In this document: positions 12,349 through 23,536 of the stretch, piece by piece | Layout: each line of letters starts with the position of its first letter | How positions within the stretch are numbered: the stretch's first letter is position 1 | Source of the DNA: Bolinopsis microptera | Lineage: Eukaryota; Ctenophora; Tentaculata; Lobata; Bolinopsidae | Direction of reading: 5' to 3' | DNA: 64,000 bases | Assembly: GCF_026151205.1 (NCBI RefSeq) | Contig: NC_087079.1 | Location: forward strand, 16,858,945-16,922,944 | Notes under the pieces: model-generated | What the model saw: the letters and a program-made list of their open reading frames with translations, nothing else | Told to the model about the DNA's origin: nothing | Database searches by the model: none | Position numbers and translations under genes: made by a program

Positions 12349-15300
12349 CTAACTCGTTACTGGAACTTCAGCATTTTCGTTATCATCAGTGCTTTTGTTT
12401 TTAGTTCCACCCGAACTGAGAGGTGCACTAAACCTCTGGATGATTTCCTCAATGTTACTTATAGTATTCGTTATCTCCTTGATATCATCTCGCGGCAACT
12501 CCATCGGAATTTCCCTCTCTTTAGTCTGATACTCCAGCAAACCCTCGCCAAGTGTAAACAGTATGTTCAAAAATTTAGTAGGATCTGCTGCTTTTGCAGT
12601 CTCTGGAGGTTGGAAATTTCCAGATAATTGTAACTCTTCCATTAAATCAAACAGCTCAATCTCAGCTCTGATTTCAGAAGGAATATCCTCCTCCACTTCC
12701 GGGAAGGGGGTAGAGAAGGAGTTCATGTCAACAGATGATGGAACATCGCCCGGTATTGCGGATATCTTAGGTAGTGGCATGGGTGGGGGTATGGTTATAG
12801 CCTGATGCTGATGAATATCATCTGTTGGTTTGATCTGTGGATTGAGGTGAGGTTTAGGCTGGGGTTTAGATTTAGTCAGAGGTTTGGAGTGAGGATTAGG
12901 AAGAAGGGGTTTAGCAGCCTGGGCATCCCTTGGTTTCTTATTAGGCGGTTCTGTTGGAGTACGAGAACGGGACCTCACATTTATTATCTGGTCAGGCTCG
13001 TCACTTGATTTGGAACGCTCGTCAGCTGTTGAGGCTGTCGGCATCAACGGACGGCGATTAACTGGCGTTTTTCTGGGGAGTATTAGTTTTTAAAAGATTG
13101 AACACAGAGTCCTCAATTACTTTCTTGTTTATTTAAGACAAAGATTCACAGCCTATAACTACATATTTTGTTATTTTTAGCATTTTGAAAAATTAGTCAA
13201 AAGAAAGCTCAGCATCATACCCGAGATCGTTGGGTAGTTTTTTTGTGGACATCACTTGGTACAAATCAAATTGGTCGTCATCTAAACAATCCTGCTCCAT
13301 CTTGAAGATTTTCTTTGTGACCTCATCCAATTCTGCTTGTGCCTGTTTAAGATTTAAACGTTATATCTCATAAATAAATTAAGCCAATTGTAATTCAATT
13401 AGCTGACCAGAAATTAAAGACTCAGCAGGCATTACCATTTTAATCTAAAATTTAATGATCGAATAAATAAAAAAAGGTAAAAGATATGTTATAAATCGCA
13501 GTACACATACCTTGGCTCTAGTGGATGGTTTTGGAAAGTCGAGTCCTTTAGCGATTCTATCAGCAGTCTTTTTTTCCCAGTTCCACACAACGTTTATCTT
13601 ATGATGTCTACCTATAAATGGAGAATTGGTATAAAGAACATTATTTAAGGAGAAGATTATGAGAAAATATAAGATTATAAGATTACAGATTTAACTAATT
13701 GCTGTTTGGCAAACGGAGCTAACTCCGATGCAAGCCATGTTCTTACCAACTGTGTTCCAGTTAAATTTAATGTTTATTTCTCTGTAACTCACCAGGGACA
13801 AAAGGATTTCGCGATTATTTTGGCCAAAAATCGTGATACCGCGAATTACATTTCGCGGTATATTAAACTATTCATAAAATTTGTCGCAAATAATGGGAAA
13901 AATCGCGATTCCGTACATGCCGCGATTTCCTGTAATTCACCTATCACGTGATTCCTATCGTTATGGTGGAAGTCCACACAGCACAGAGAACAGTGGTAGA
14001 GGGGCAGGTCATTAACCATGGACTTTAGAGAGATGCAGTTCATACCAATAATCAGGTCACTCTCCAGAAGACTTTGATTCTGTTAAGAGATCATGTTTAA
14101 AAGTTATTTGAAGTAAATAAAGTGGTTTACTTTTTGAATAGGATATCGTTAAAACTCAAGTATTTGTATTAAATAGATCATGTGACTAATCAATAAATTA
14201 AAAACACTAACAGTGACTTTGTTAACATAGTCCGGATCCTTCCACCCGCAGTCAAATAGCTGGTTCATGTCTTTACAGAGTTTAATAGAGCCGTCCTTCA
14301 TCTTTACTCCCGGTACGCTCCAGACACACCTGGACATTAGTCATTAGATTAAATGATTAATTAATTAAATAATTACAGGGATTAATGATTAAATACTAAA
14401 TATTTATTGAATGAGTCATTGGAAGTGTAAGTTCAGTTCGTTTATCGTTTCGTAGAGTGATGATTCAATACGATCCATTGAGTTAGATCAGTTAATAATT
14501 CCCCAAAAAAACTATTTAAATATGTAAAATAATTAACGGCTGATTTGTACCTCTTCCCCAAGTATTCGGATTGTGTCACTAATTTAACATGGCCCTTTGA
14601 TTTGATGTGCTCATCCCATGACTTGAGATTCTGGACTGATATAAAGCAACACTTGCACAGTAACAGTCCTGTAAGTGGAATGTTAAGTGGAATGTAAGTG
14701 GAATGTTAAGTTTGTTAAAACTGATCATACGTCTTAATAAAGTTAACAAATGAATGGTAAGTATATTTTAAAATCAGTACTAGAACGATTAAAATATTTG
14801 GTAACAATAAGAGATGTTAGGAAATATTGCATATTATATTCTAAACACGATAGAGCATAGTGTGGAGTGAGCTATGTGCCCATCCTTGGAGAACCCGGTG
14901 GATGTCCTTGCTGTACGGCAGTGTTAAACAAGGAACTGAAACCGAGGGGTTCCGTTCAGGCCCTTCACACTTTGTTTCTGTCTAGTTCTAATGTACCGTC
15001 ACAATAGTGACTTTAAAATATACTATATGGACACGTTCATTTGAGTTTGAGGATATTGGTAAACAAAAATAATAGCGTTTTCGACGATAGTGGCTTAATT
15101 TTGACATGTTCAGAAGTTCTGAACATTAGCCACGTAACCCATACTCCCATACGCACCGCTCAGAAAGAAAATCTATTGTTGTTAGGCACTATAATGGTTC
15201 AAATGTCACATTTTGTGTGACTTAGTTAACTGCAGTTGTCTAATTATCATTCCTTGGTCTGAAATACAGTAAATTAGGTCAATCTTACAATTATGATACA

Positions 15301-17382
15301 ACATTGGTTAATGGGCACGGATCGAACGGTTACAAGGCAATATTTGGGTAACTTTGTCACACTCATGATACCATACCTCTATTCTAATGTGAGGTGTCCT
15401 AAAAACCCTTTCAACTCATTATTTGATGGTTGCTCTACCAATCATAGCCCTAAAATATATCGTTTTGAATAGTTAGCTAATACAGGCACTTGGTTATTGG
15501 GAAATGAGGTTAATTCTGTCACAATATATGAAATTTTAAATTTTGGGCGAATTATTTATATTTGATTTTGGTTTGAAAGGCGGGAAAACTTTATATGATG
15601 ACAATGTAGTTGGTGCGAGTTAAGATCAGTTGATGTTTACATTGTCACAAGAAATTATACGAAATCGTAAATAGGTTAAAAACAATGATTATAGAATGAA
15701 ATAGTCTCTTATAATAACTCTTATAATAACTGATGTGACAAAGTGAACATGTCTTGCCCCTATTTTAAAGATCTATATTCTTTACCTCTATTAGAATTCA
15801 ACATTCTTAAGTTTAACAATTTTAGGTTAAATTTGTCAAAGTCACTAAAAATGTGACAAAATTAACTTTCCCTGCCCCAACAATATCAAGATAGTGTGTT
15901 AAAATTGGCATACTAGAATGCTTTATTGCCTATATAAATCAATCCAAACTACAAAATATATGTTAATGTGATGACGATTACCTAACTCTTATAATAACTG
16001 ATGTGACAAAGTAAACATGTCTTGCCCCTATTTTGAAGATCTATAACTCTATTAGAATTCAACATTCTTTCAGAAACGATTGGAAGAATATTGTCCAGAA
16101 CATCAGAGCTCAATTTTAACAATTTTAGATTGATTTGTCAATGACACTGAAAATGTGACAAAATTAACTTTCCCTGCCGCAACAATATCAAGATAGTGCA
16201 CGTTAAAATTGGCATAGGGTGCTTTATTACAGGTATATTAATCGATCCAAACTACGAAAAATATCTTTTAATCTGATGACGATTACCTAACTCTTATAAT
16301 AACTGATGTGACAAAGTAAACATATCTTGCCCCTATTTTGAAGAACTATACTCTATTAGAATACTATGAAACTTAATCATAAAAAATTTTTCGATAAACT
16401 AGTTATTTTGCCAGCAAGGAGCTAACAGAGTTATAATAATTTTTTTGTGACGAAATTATCCTATTTTTGACCATGTTGTGGTAGTTTAATTGTGACACTG
16501 TTAACATATTACCACCTGATAATGATTCATGTGACTGGTGCATGGTACTAGCAGTGTTGTTTGATCCATAGTACGTAATATAAGGGGTTTAAGCTGGTAT
16601 ATCATTATTTGTTCAATTTCACACATGTTCAGATATCATCAAGATTATGTGACAAAGTAAACTTGGTTGTGCCTTCTGTGTTTTAATTCCTTACGACTAT
16701 ATGATATAATAACGATTCCCAGCACTTTCAGGCCATCAAATAAACCTACACTACTCAGCATTGCTTATCAGGGTGCCCTAAACATTCATCACATATTTTC
16801 TTTAATGTGTGACAGAGTAAACCTGAGTGCACCATCTAACGAAAAAAGTCGTCAAATATGTAGGTAATGGTCATATGTACCCATCCAATCAACTGGACAC
16901 TCAAAAATTTGGTCAAAAACGGCAGCAAGGGGTCCATATTTACTCCGTCACATGTTTATAGTGTGACAATGTAACCATTTCCGTGCCGGCCGTATTTAAG
17001 CGATATCTTATCACCTGATTAAGATATCGGTATGTGACAAAGTTAGCCTAGAGGATGATACGATTATCCTAACCATCAAGGGTTTATGTAATTTCATAGT
17101 GTGACAAATTCAACTACACTGTGCCATTTAATAGGGTCACTTATATTTACCAATATCCTCAAACTCAAATGAACGTGTCCATATAGCTTACACTTTTAGC
17201 ATAATCTGACCTATAGATGTGCCCCCCCCCCCCACTTTTAACATAATCTGACCTATAGATGTGCCATCCATCCTCCTCTCAAACTCCTTCCTATGAAGTT
17301 CCTGCTTCTCGTGGTTATTGAAGTCCTCCACAGTCAGATAGCTGTCCTGACAGAGCACACAGTGGAAGGATTGAGCTGCCAT
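12349..17382 (-). CDS. C2H2 zinc-finger protein, copy B (complete, seven exons)
   Basis: I do not recognise an orthologue. Exons: 17253-17382, 14551-14668, 14218-14329, 13941-14079, 13511-13611, 13221-13342 and 12349-13072; all phases match, giving about 481 residues. Exon 1 starts MAAQSFHC and has a finger CVLC-x12-H-x5-H. Exon 2 has CKCC-x12-H-x5-H, and exon 4 has CSLCC...HHNDRNH. This wide His spacing is typical of matrin/U1-type RNA- or DNA-binding fingers. The C-terminal exon has an RSRSRTP stretch, a Pro/Lys-rich segment and then an acidic, helical tail ending in VPVTS. The exon 6 donor (GG before GTATGA) is inferred from phase; reading through it would stop after DAELSFD. The exon 1 donor could also be at 17211, because the donor region is duplicated. 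A nuclear role is inferred. Confidence 0.75.
13793..13930. mobile_element. hAT-like MITE, right terminus eroded
   Basis: Begins CAGGGACAAAAGG and shares its interior (TCGCGATTATTTT, AAAATTTGTCGCAAA, GGGAAAAATCGCGATTCC) with the complete element at 36782-36920. The right TIR (expected CTTTTGTCCCTG) is missing. Flanks GTAACTCAC and GTAATTCAC suggest an 8-9 bp target duplication. It lies beside the donor of zinc-finger exon 4 in the right duplicate only. Confidence 0.75.
15023..17187. mobile_element. 2.2 kb non-autonomous DNA transposon with 40-bp TIRs and subterminal repeats
   Basis: Left end TATATGGACACGTTCATTTG at 15023 and its reverse complement at the right end near 17187 extend as inverted repeats of about 40 bp. 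No coding frame is seen. Many copies of a motif like TGTGACAAAGTAAAC occur, on one strand near the left end and on the other through the right part, often with a nearby TGCC. A longer block (GATGTGACAAAGT through CTTGCCCCTATTTT) repeats near 15730, 16000 and 16310. The ends may be flanked by TA. The element sits in intron 1 of zinc-finger copy B. Superfamily unknown. Confidence 0.75.
17211..17264 (-). repeat. Duplicated 5' splice-site segment of zinc-finger exon 1
   Basis: On the minus strand the segment ACATCTATAGGTCAGATTA, followed by TG[T/C]TAAAAGTG, occurs twice, separated by a run of 12 G. Each copy contains the same candidate donor (ATAG before GTCAGA) in the same frame, so either can splice into exon 2. 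Confidence 0.8.
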
Positions 17383-17769
17383 TTTCTATACCTAGTGTTG
17401 TAGGAGGTAAAAAATTAAAGAAAAAAATTAAATAACATTTTTTTAAAAAATTAAAAAAAACAGTTGTAAGTACTCATAAAGCTAAAGGTGCTTTAATATA
17501 CATTTCGTTATATTATTAACCACATGGAAACTGCTTTTAAAAAGTTGGATAATGATGATATTATGGATGCTAATTGCTAATATTAAATACAGCGTGCTAA
17601 CGTTTGAATCTCAATACTTTTTATTGGTTGGAACTACAACAATAATCACATTATATTAAGCAACCACAGATTTATCAACAGTATCACTCAAAAGTCAAAA
17701 TAGCTATAAAACACTTTTCGAAAATAAATTATAAAAATACCAAATAATGCACGGACCAATTTGAAGAGG

Positions 17770-18654
17770 TCATGAACCCTTATCAGCGATATTTGTGTCT
17801 GTCTGTAATGATTCGTCCTTTGCTATTTTCACAAACTCTGACTGATCGTCATGTAGTTCTTGAATAACTCTCTTCGTCCCAAATAAGTTCTTCGAACTGT
17901 GCACTTTATCAATATCAGAAAACGGTGAGATATACCTTTTATGTCTCATCTCTTTTTCGTGCAAGTCATACTTTCTCAAATCTGATTCGTCTATAAACAA
18001 CATGGATTTAGGAAACAACACTTTAAACTCCTCCCCACTAATCCGAGTGAAATGTTCAAGATCCCCAAAATTACAGTCCTCCACAGGAATGACCCTTGTT
18101 TTGGATCCCCCATACCAGGTCAAATTCCTAACTCGCACGTGATCACCTGGTAATAACACAACTTCTAGAACATACGGCGTGCACTTCTTATGAAGTTTTC
18201 TATTAACAACACCAAGAGATAACACAATAGATACCAGCGTGATGATATCAAAAAGAAAGAGATCAGAAGTAACAAAAAGACTCCCAATACACCCCAGCCA
18301 CAGGTAGTGTCCCACAAACAGGTGCTGTCTTCCTTTCAAGTCGTGTTCATCTTTACTGTACATTTTCATGAACATCTTCTCGCCTTCGTTTAGCTTGATC
18401 TTACCCACACCGACCCGATGTTTTGGAAATATTTGCTTGAAAGAAAACCAGGCATTTGATATAGCTTTAGATTTGATTCGTGGTAAGAGAGAATTTGTTG
18501 GTTCGACAGATCTTCTTTGGCTGAGAGTAACCGGGACATTGGAGCGTGGTTTGTGTGCTCCAAATGGGAGAAGTGAAAAACAAGCGAAGTGAATTTGTAG
18601 GTTAGTTACAGAAGGGGTAACTAGTCTTTTGGAGATTTGAGAGGAAATCATCAT
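17770..18654 (-). CDS. Two-TM, probably mitochondrial membrane protein (TMEM186-like)
   Basis: Single-exon frame of 294 residues. The first 60 residues are rich in Ser, Arg and Lys with few acids, like a mitochondrial presequence. Two adjacent hydrophobic segments lie at about residues 112-130 and 131-150 with a short turn. They are followed by a beta-rich soluble part with VLEVVLLPGDHVRVRNLTWYG and IPVEDC. In the TMEM186/TMEM70/TMEM223 group a hairpin of two TM helices is followed by a similar motif ending in a tryptophan/glycine turn and an 'IP' stretch; TMEM186 is an assembly factor of respiratory complex I. The match is from memory of the motif pattern only. The start is the first of two adjacent ATG codons. 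A basic tail after about residue 230 is not explained. Confidence 0.5.
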   Translation of the reverse strand: MMISSQISKRLVTPSVTNLQIHFACFSLLPFGAHKPRSNVPVTLSQRRSVEPTNSLLPRIKSKAISNAWFSFKQIFPKHRVGVGKIKLNEGEKMFMKMYSKDEHDLKGRQHLFVGHYLWLGCIGSLFVTSDLFLFDIITLVSIVLSLGVVNRKLHKKCTPYVLEVVLLPGDHVRVRNLTWYGGSKTRVIPVEDCNFGDLEHFTRISGEEFKVLFPKSMLFIDESDLRKYDLHEKEMRHKRYISPFSDIDKVHSSKNLFGTKRVIQELHDDQSEFVKIAKDESLQTDTNIADKGS

Positions 18655-19002
18655 AATCTGATTGAACTGGGATAGATTATAAGTAATAAATATTTGAATG
18701 ACATATAATTTTACAATAATTGTTCATTCAAATTATAAATCACATAAGATATCAGTATAATAACTGGATAGTGGTGATTTGTTGTAGAGTTGTGACAACG
18801 TAACACTTACAAGATCGTTTGCCTAAATTTATTGCACGGTTTCTTTTCTTAATTGGTTATTATAGCAACTCGATATAACTTGTTTGTTATAAATGTTTAT
18901 TATTTTAGAAACAACACAATGTTTAGCATCATAATTTACCAAACACATTACACAATAGTTAAAAATTAAAACTCAAGTTAAACAACTAAATATAATTAAA
19001 AA
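18655..19002. other. Intergenic spacer without a recognised feature
   Basis: AT-rich spacer between the RPP30 stop and the start of the TMEM186-like gene. I see no conserved motif, RNA gene or repeat. Confidence 0.6.
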
Positions 19003-20668
19003 CTATAATACTGTTTTAAGTTTTTTACTTAAACTTGGCTGCTCTGATGTTTCTGTTAGTATGAGTTGCTTTGGAAATGCTATAATGCTATCCTCAATAG
19101 TTGCCAGTTCATTCTTTTGCAAAATACCATTAAAAGTTTGAGTTCTTGTTAATCCTTTGAGAAACACAATCTCACAATTCGTTGAGATAGCTGCCTTTGC
19201 AGACTTAAACTCGATACCAAACAGAGTTACCAAATTTATCACATCGTATGGTCCTGAAATTGTTGAATTTAATTCATATAAACCTCAAAATTAAGAGGTT
19301 TGGGATAGGTCCTGGGGCAATTGGTTCTGGGGCAAGATGACATGGACAACAATTGAGACAAGACTTTTGGTTAAATCTCTAATAAAGCAGAAGCAAAATT
19401 CTCAACTAATCCTAACCTCTGAGAAATAGAGGATCCTCAGCTCCTGATGAAATAATAAATCCTCTCCCTCTTGATGACCAATTTAAATCCTTGCTGTTTG
19501 AAACAGTATTTCTGCAACTTGATGAGTCTTTAATGGCAGAAACATAGCAGATTTCAAACACAACATTGTTAAGTTTACATGGATGAAGATGAGTATGCTT
19601 CAGTCGAAATGGCAGTTTCTGAGTAAAGTCCAAAGACAAAATTTGAAAACTATTAGGGAAATTCCTGAAAAGGACAATTTTTTTATACAATAATTCATAA
19701 GCAATTTGATCAAATATGGTTCAAGAAAATAATAGATATCAGGGTATCATGAATATTACGCACTTGGAAAATCATAGCCAACATTGAAGTAAATAAGATA
19801 AATCTTACGAGATACTCTGCGAGAGAAGTTCTTCTGATTTAGGACTGAGTGCTATAATGTCGAACTTCTTGAGCTATAAAATCGGTTTTATAGATTGGTA
19901 ACTAACTTGTAACTTAGATCTAAGTATTTTATGAAGAGAGTTAGAAATTATATTCCAAAACCACAACACAGTTCATATTAAAATGATATGTTGAAAATCT
20001 TAATAGAGCTTGCCTAAGCAAAATTAAGTCATTCTAATCCACGAAAACACTTTCGTCTCTCTTAACCACACAAAATTTTCAACAAGAGATTTGTATAATG
20101 TTTATTGTTTATGTATCAAAACTGATAATCCAAATTCCAAGTTTGAATAAAAAGGAAACCTGTGGATTTTTAAGAGCTCTCAGATGGCTAGGATCTGAAC
20201 ACACCAAGGTTATCCTATGTAAAACTTGCAGGTCATCACACTTTTTAAGGTTGCACTTTGGAAGCTTCAGCTGATTTTTCACTAGAGCTGAAAAGTGACA
20301 AATGAATTCCATAAAAAATCATATCACTTACCACAATAAAAGTGAAACCCTGTTCAAACAAGGCATGATGAGCACTGATGAAATTTCTTAAGTCAATATC
20401 ATTCACCCACAAGCCTTAAAGAAAATTTAACATTCCATTATTATTTACAAACAATCAACAAACATTATTGAAGTTCATTCATTTATCACAGTTTATCACA
20501 GTTCACAATGTACGTTCGATTGGAATACTAGTATTACAAACCTTGAGACATGTCAATAACATGATTAAAAGCTATTGTCCGATATCCTAACTGGAGACAC
20601 AGCTTGTAGTACACATCTTCTTGTCCAGCTTTTGGACACATTATGTTGAGATCAGAGAATAATTCCAT
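19003..20668 (-). CDS. RPP30: Ribonuclease P/MRP protein subunit p30
   Basis: TIM-barrel-like protein subunit of RNase P and RNase MRP, acting in tRNA 5'-end and rRNA maturation. Five minus-strand exons, 20542-20668, 20160-20287, 19809-19873, 19417-19664 and 19003-19253, splice in phase to about 272 residues, close to the human 268. Matches to the family: exon 1 FSDLN...GYRTIAFNHVID; exon 2 HRITLVCSDPSHLRAL; exon 3 FDIIALSPKSEELL; exon 4 KLPFRLK, FEICYVSAIKDSS and FIISSGAEDPLFLRG; exon 5 GPYDVINL, KAAISTNCE and HG-like KGLTRTQ. The C-terminal tail is lysine-rich. A further open stretch at about 20335-20417 has splice-like edges but breaks the phase, so I left it as intron. Confidence 0.93.
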
Positions 20669-21466
20669 GACGATCTAAAACACTGTGCTGTTAAAAGGGG
20701 TGTAAACCAACAAATTTGATTAGTGCAGTAGTCTTTTAATTTGTAAGTTCAATATTCAAAATAGAAAGCAATACTTGATAATTAACAATCAATTATTCAA
20801 TCATGTGAGCCAACTATTTGTCTCAAGACCAAGTAGATTATATCTCACAAATTTCTGAATTTGAGATTAACACTATGCAATTAAGTTTCTGTATAGTGCA
20901 TAGAAAATCCAAGAACATGAGTATGCCAATAACAATGTTCAGTATTCATAAGGTTCACAATATTGTACTTCAGATGAAAAATAAGCACGTATTGTACAAT
21001 GCAATCGATCACAGTGAGCCAAAATTGTATATAACTTGTATCAGCAAATTATACAAGAAGATTTCAGACTTTTTGACAGGGTCCATTCTCAAATAACCTT
21101 CAATTAAGGATTTGTGCATGTCGATCATTTGGCTGAGTCGACCAGAGAGGATTGTAGTTAAGTCCTTCGTGCACCCTACCTCCTTGGAATTTGGATTGAT
21201 GGCAAAGTGTATCGAACTACTAGCTAACTAGCTGCAAACCACATATTAGAATGAAAACCACATATTAGAATAAAAAAACTAATAATTTTGGGAAAGGCAG
21301 CAGAGGAGAATTAAATAACAGTATATAGATAATATCACAATGATTCTATATTTAAAAAATCTTGTTAAAAAACCTTTAAAAACTGAAGAAACATTTATAA
21401 ACAACCTTCACAGTAAAAGTATTAAAAGTAGCCAAATGACAATCAAGGACATGACAAGAGACATGA
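20669..21466. other. Intergenic spacer between RPP30 and the LINE
   Basis: AT-rich. Contains a spurious 92-codon frame (20818-21096) without recognisable features. The RPP30 promoter should lie just right of 20668, but I see no clear TATA box. Confidence 0.5.
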
Positions 21467-23536
21467 CAAGGCAGCAATTACCTGGGGACCCCAGACTATT
21501 ATATTTATGTTCATAATCAGGACGGGAAAAACGGAAACGGAAGTGGAAACTCTATCTACAATGGAGGACAGGACTCCTCATCAAGCGGCCCCCAGGACAA
21601 AGGGGACAGTGACGATGACGACGACAACCCTAACAAATCTGGTAGTGAATCTTTCAAAGATACCAGCTTCTCAACCGATCATGACAACAAGGATGAAGAA
21701 TCTGAGGAATCAGATCCCGCAAGCAAAGAACCCGAAAGCTCCATTCCTTCTACGGAGACCCCAGAGGAAGAACTCCCGTCTCTGAATCAAGATAAGAACA
21801 ACTTTCTCACGAGTACCTTGAGTTGTCCCGGAAAGCTCAACTTTGGACCCGAAGAATCAGATGAAGACCTACGCCGCAGACTAACACCAACAGATGATCA
21901 TCTCAACTTCTGTGATGAGATAACATCCGTCAGACGGCTGAATACGTTACCGATCATAACAGGGCTAAACGACCCCGTCATCAGAATGAGAAATCTCTCA
22001 TCATCTCCAGGATACACCTCAGTCAGTCCAGGAGGTGACTCTGCCGAGCTTTGTCGTGACATATTCCACTGCAAATCTCTCTTCCCAACAGAGCCTGCGA
22101 ATATCCTATACTGGTCGACAGACAGTGAAGTATCCTTCAGGAAATATGGGATCCACCAACGGGAGTTTTGTCTGTTCAGCTCTCGTTACCACCCATGCAA
22201 CTCATGGGACACATATGATGGCAAGGAGTTCAAGGAAGTACCTATCCTACTTCAGTGCATGAATCAAATCATCAGCGATCATCGCATCGACGAGAACCCC
22301 TCACTCAACAGCTGTGTGGTCGAAAAGATCAGAATGAACGAACACACACCAGAATCAACGGTCTTCCCATCCGACCTTGATTCATACGCAGAGGACAACT
22401 CCGTAATGGTAATCCTCTGCCTGGGTCAACAGAATGCGATCGATGTTATACCCAAGTCACACTCCGGATCTTTGCGTGGTAAGGTAGATGCAGGAAGGCT
22501 GTCTCCGGATCATGGGGGAGCGGTTTTCTTGTCCAAAGATGCACTCAAACGCTACCAAGTCCGGTCAGGAGTAGGACTCAGTAACTCTCTAAATAACGAT
22601 GCAAGACCATCCTACAGACTTATCTTCTTTCGCTCGAAAATAGATACTGACGGAACGTTGTTATGGGACAGTACCGATATTCCCAATGAGAGTATCAGAT
22701 CATCAAGATTCTGCAATACCCTAAGTTACAGAATGGGTCAAGTTCATATATACCAACAAATATTGGACAAGCTTACCCCAGCTGACTTTACTTTGATACT
22801 GGATGCCATGGATCAATCCACATCTAGTAGCGACTCCCTGAACGATATGAAAACAAGAACAGAAACTCTCTTAGCAGACCCTTACTCACCCCCCAGCTAT
22901 GCCGCTGTAAGTGTAATAGTAACTAAGATGAAACTGAAAGACGCGAAAGAGGAGCTTACTGCATGTAACCAGGAAAATAATGGTGTTGTAGCCTTGTTAA
23001 GACAGAGACTATGCAGATACTTAACTAGGGACTCAGACCAGTCATGCGACAAAAGTGGAGAGTTCTTATACTCCCCTGAACCGCCACTCTCTGAAACTGC
23101 CCCGGTTCCAAACAGCGTTGTATCTCCTACTGAGTTCTGTTTTACCAGCTCACTGCCCAACGCTAAGGATTTCCTGAGATCAAAACTGGATAAACACTCC
23201 TCTACACAGCAAGCATCCAAAACTAAGAGGAAAAGACAACAAGCTGACACCAAGACTGATCTAAGCTTTCAAGGACTTGAAACTTACATTAAATCACTCG
23301 AATCAGCTACAGAAAATGAACTCACAAAGGAGCTCGGATTCCTCAAACTGAGCAGTGAAGGAAGCTCAAAAATCAGAAAAAAGAGGATCACTCAACATCT
23401 GAAGAACCCTAATCAACTCTCCGCTGCTAGCAGCAGTGCTACATCTGAGCAACTCAACGATGTGCAGAATAGACTGGAAGTGATGGAAAGATCCAATGTG
23501 TCAATCAGCTCTATTCTTATTCCACATAAGCAATGA
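21467..23536 (+). CDS. LINE ORF1: acidic N-terminus, degenerate AlkB-like 2OG-Fe(II) oxygenase fold, SAP-like motifs
   Basis: Numbering is from 21818. The upstream in-frame part (21467-21817) is a Gly/Asn/Asp/Ser-rich acidic stretch with five consecutive Asp. Residues about 160-275 follow the AlkB pattern: NSCVVEKIRMNEHTPES, then FPSDLDSYAEDNSVMVILCLG, and finally YQVRSGV...SYRLIFFRSK. AlkB enzymes bind iron through H-x-D plus a distal His; here the H-x-D position reads P-S-D and the distal His is not evident, so this copy should not be catalytic. Residues about 366-400 (MKLKDAKEEL...LLRQRLCRYL) and about 498-528 resemble SAP DNA-binding helices, with a basic KTKRKRQQ between them. No ATG begins the frame, so the start is lost or lies upstream of a break. 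Confidence 0.65.
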   Translation, partial: QGSNYLGTPDYYIYVHNQDGKNGNGSGNSIYNGGQDSSSSGPQDKGDSDDDDDNPNKSGSESFKDTSFSTDHDNKDEESEESDPASKEPESSIPSTETPEEELPSLNQDKNNFLTSTLSCPGKLNFGPEESDEDLRRRLTPTDDHLNFCDEITSVRRLNTLPIITGLNDPVIRMRNLSSSPGYTSVSPGGDSAELCRDIFHCKSLFPTEPANILYWSTDSEVSFRKYGIHQREFCLFSSRYHPCNSWDTYDGKEFKEVPILLQCMNQIISDHRIDENPSLNSCVVEKIRMNEHTPESTVFPSDLDSYAEDNSVMVILCLGQQNAIDVIPKSHSGSLRGKVDAGRLSPDHGGAVFLSKDALKRYQVRSGVGLSNSLNNDARPSYRLIFFRSKIDTDGTLLWDSTDIPNESIRSSRFCNTLSYRMGQVHIYQQILDKLTPADFTLILDAMDQSTSSSDSLNDMKTRTETLLADPYSPPSYAAVSVIVTKMKLKDAKEELTACNQENNGVVALLRQRLCRYLTRDSDQSCDKSGEFLYSPEPPLSETAPVPNSVVSPTEFCFTSSLPNAKDFLRSKLDKHSSTQQASKTKRKRQQADTKTDLSFQGLETYIKSLESATENELTKELGFLKLSSEGSSKIRKKRITQHLKNPNQLSAASSSATSEQLNDVQNRLEVMERSNVSISSILIPHKQ

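Larger units (their letters stand above)
10772..14764. repeat. Segmental duplication, right copy
   Basis: Second copy of the unit at 6886-10771. The start sequence TCTTCTGGGGCAAGATGC recurs at 10772 directly after the end of the left copy, so the join is head-to-tail without a spacer. The right copy contains a hAT-like MITE next to zinc-finger exon 4 (13793-13930) that the left copy lacks. The left copy has a different insertion of about 130 bp at the same place. Confidence 0.9.

Noticed and set aside
13706-13951. 81-codon frame in zinc-finger copy B
   Set aside because: It is mostly the hAT-like MITE and intron; the neighbouring exon is on the other strand.
20335-20417. Possible extra RPP30 exon with splice-like edges
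   Set aside because: Including it breaks the phase into the next exon, while skipping it keeps the phase and a normal RPP30 length.
22897-23253. 118-codon minus-strand frame
   Set aside because: Antisense to the SAP-like part of LINE ORF1.
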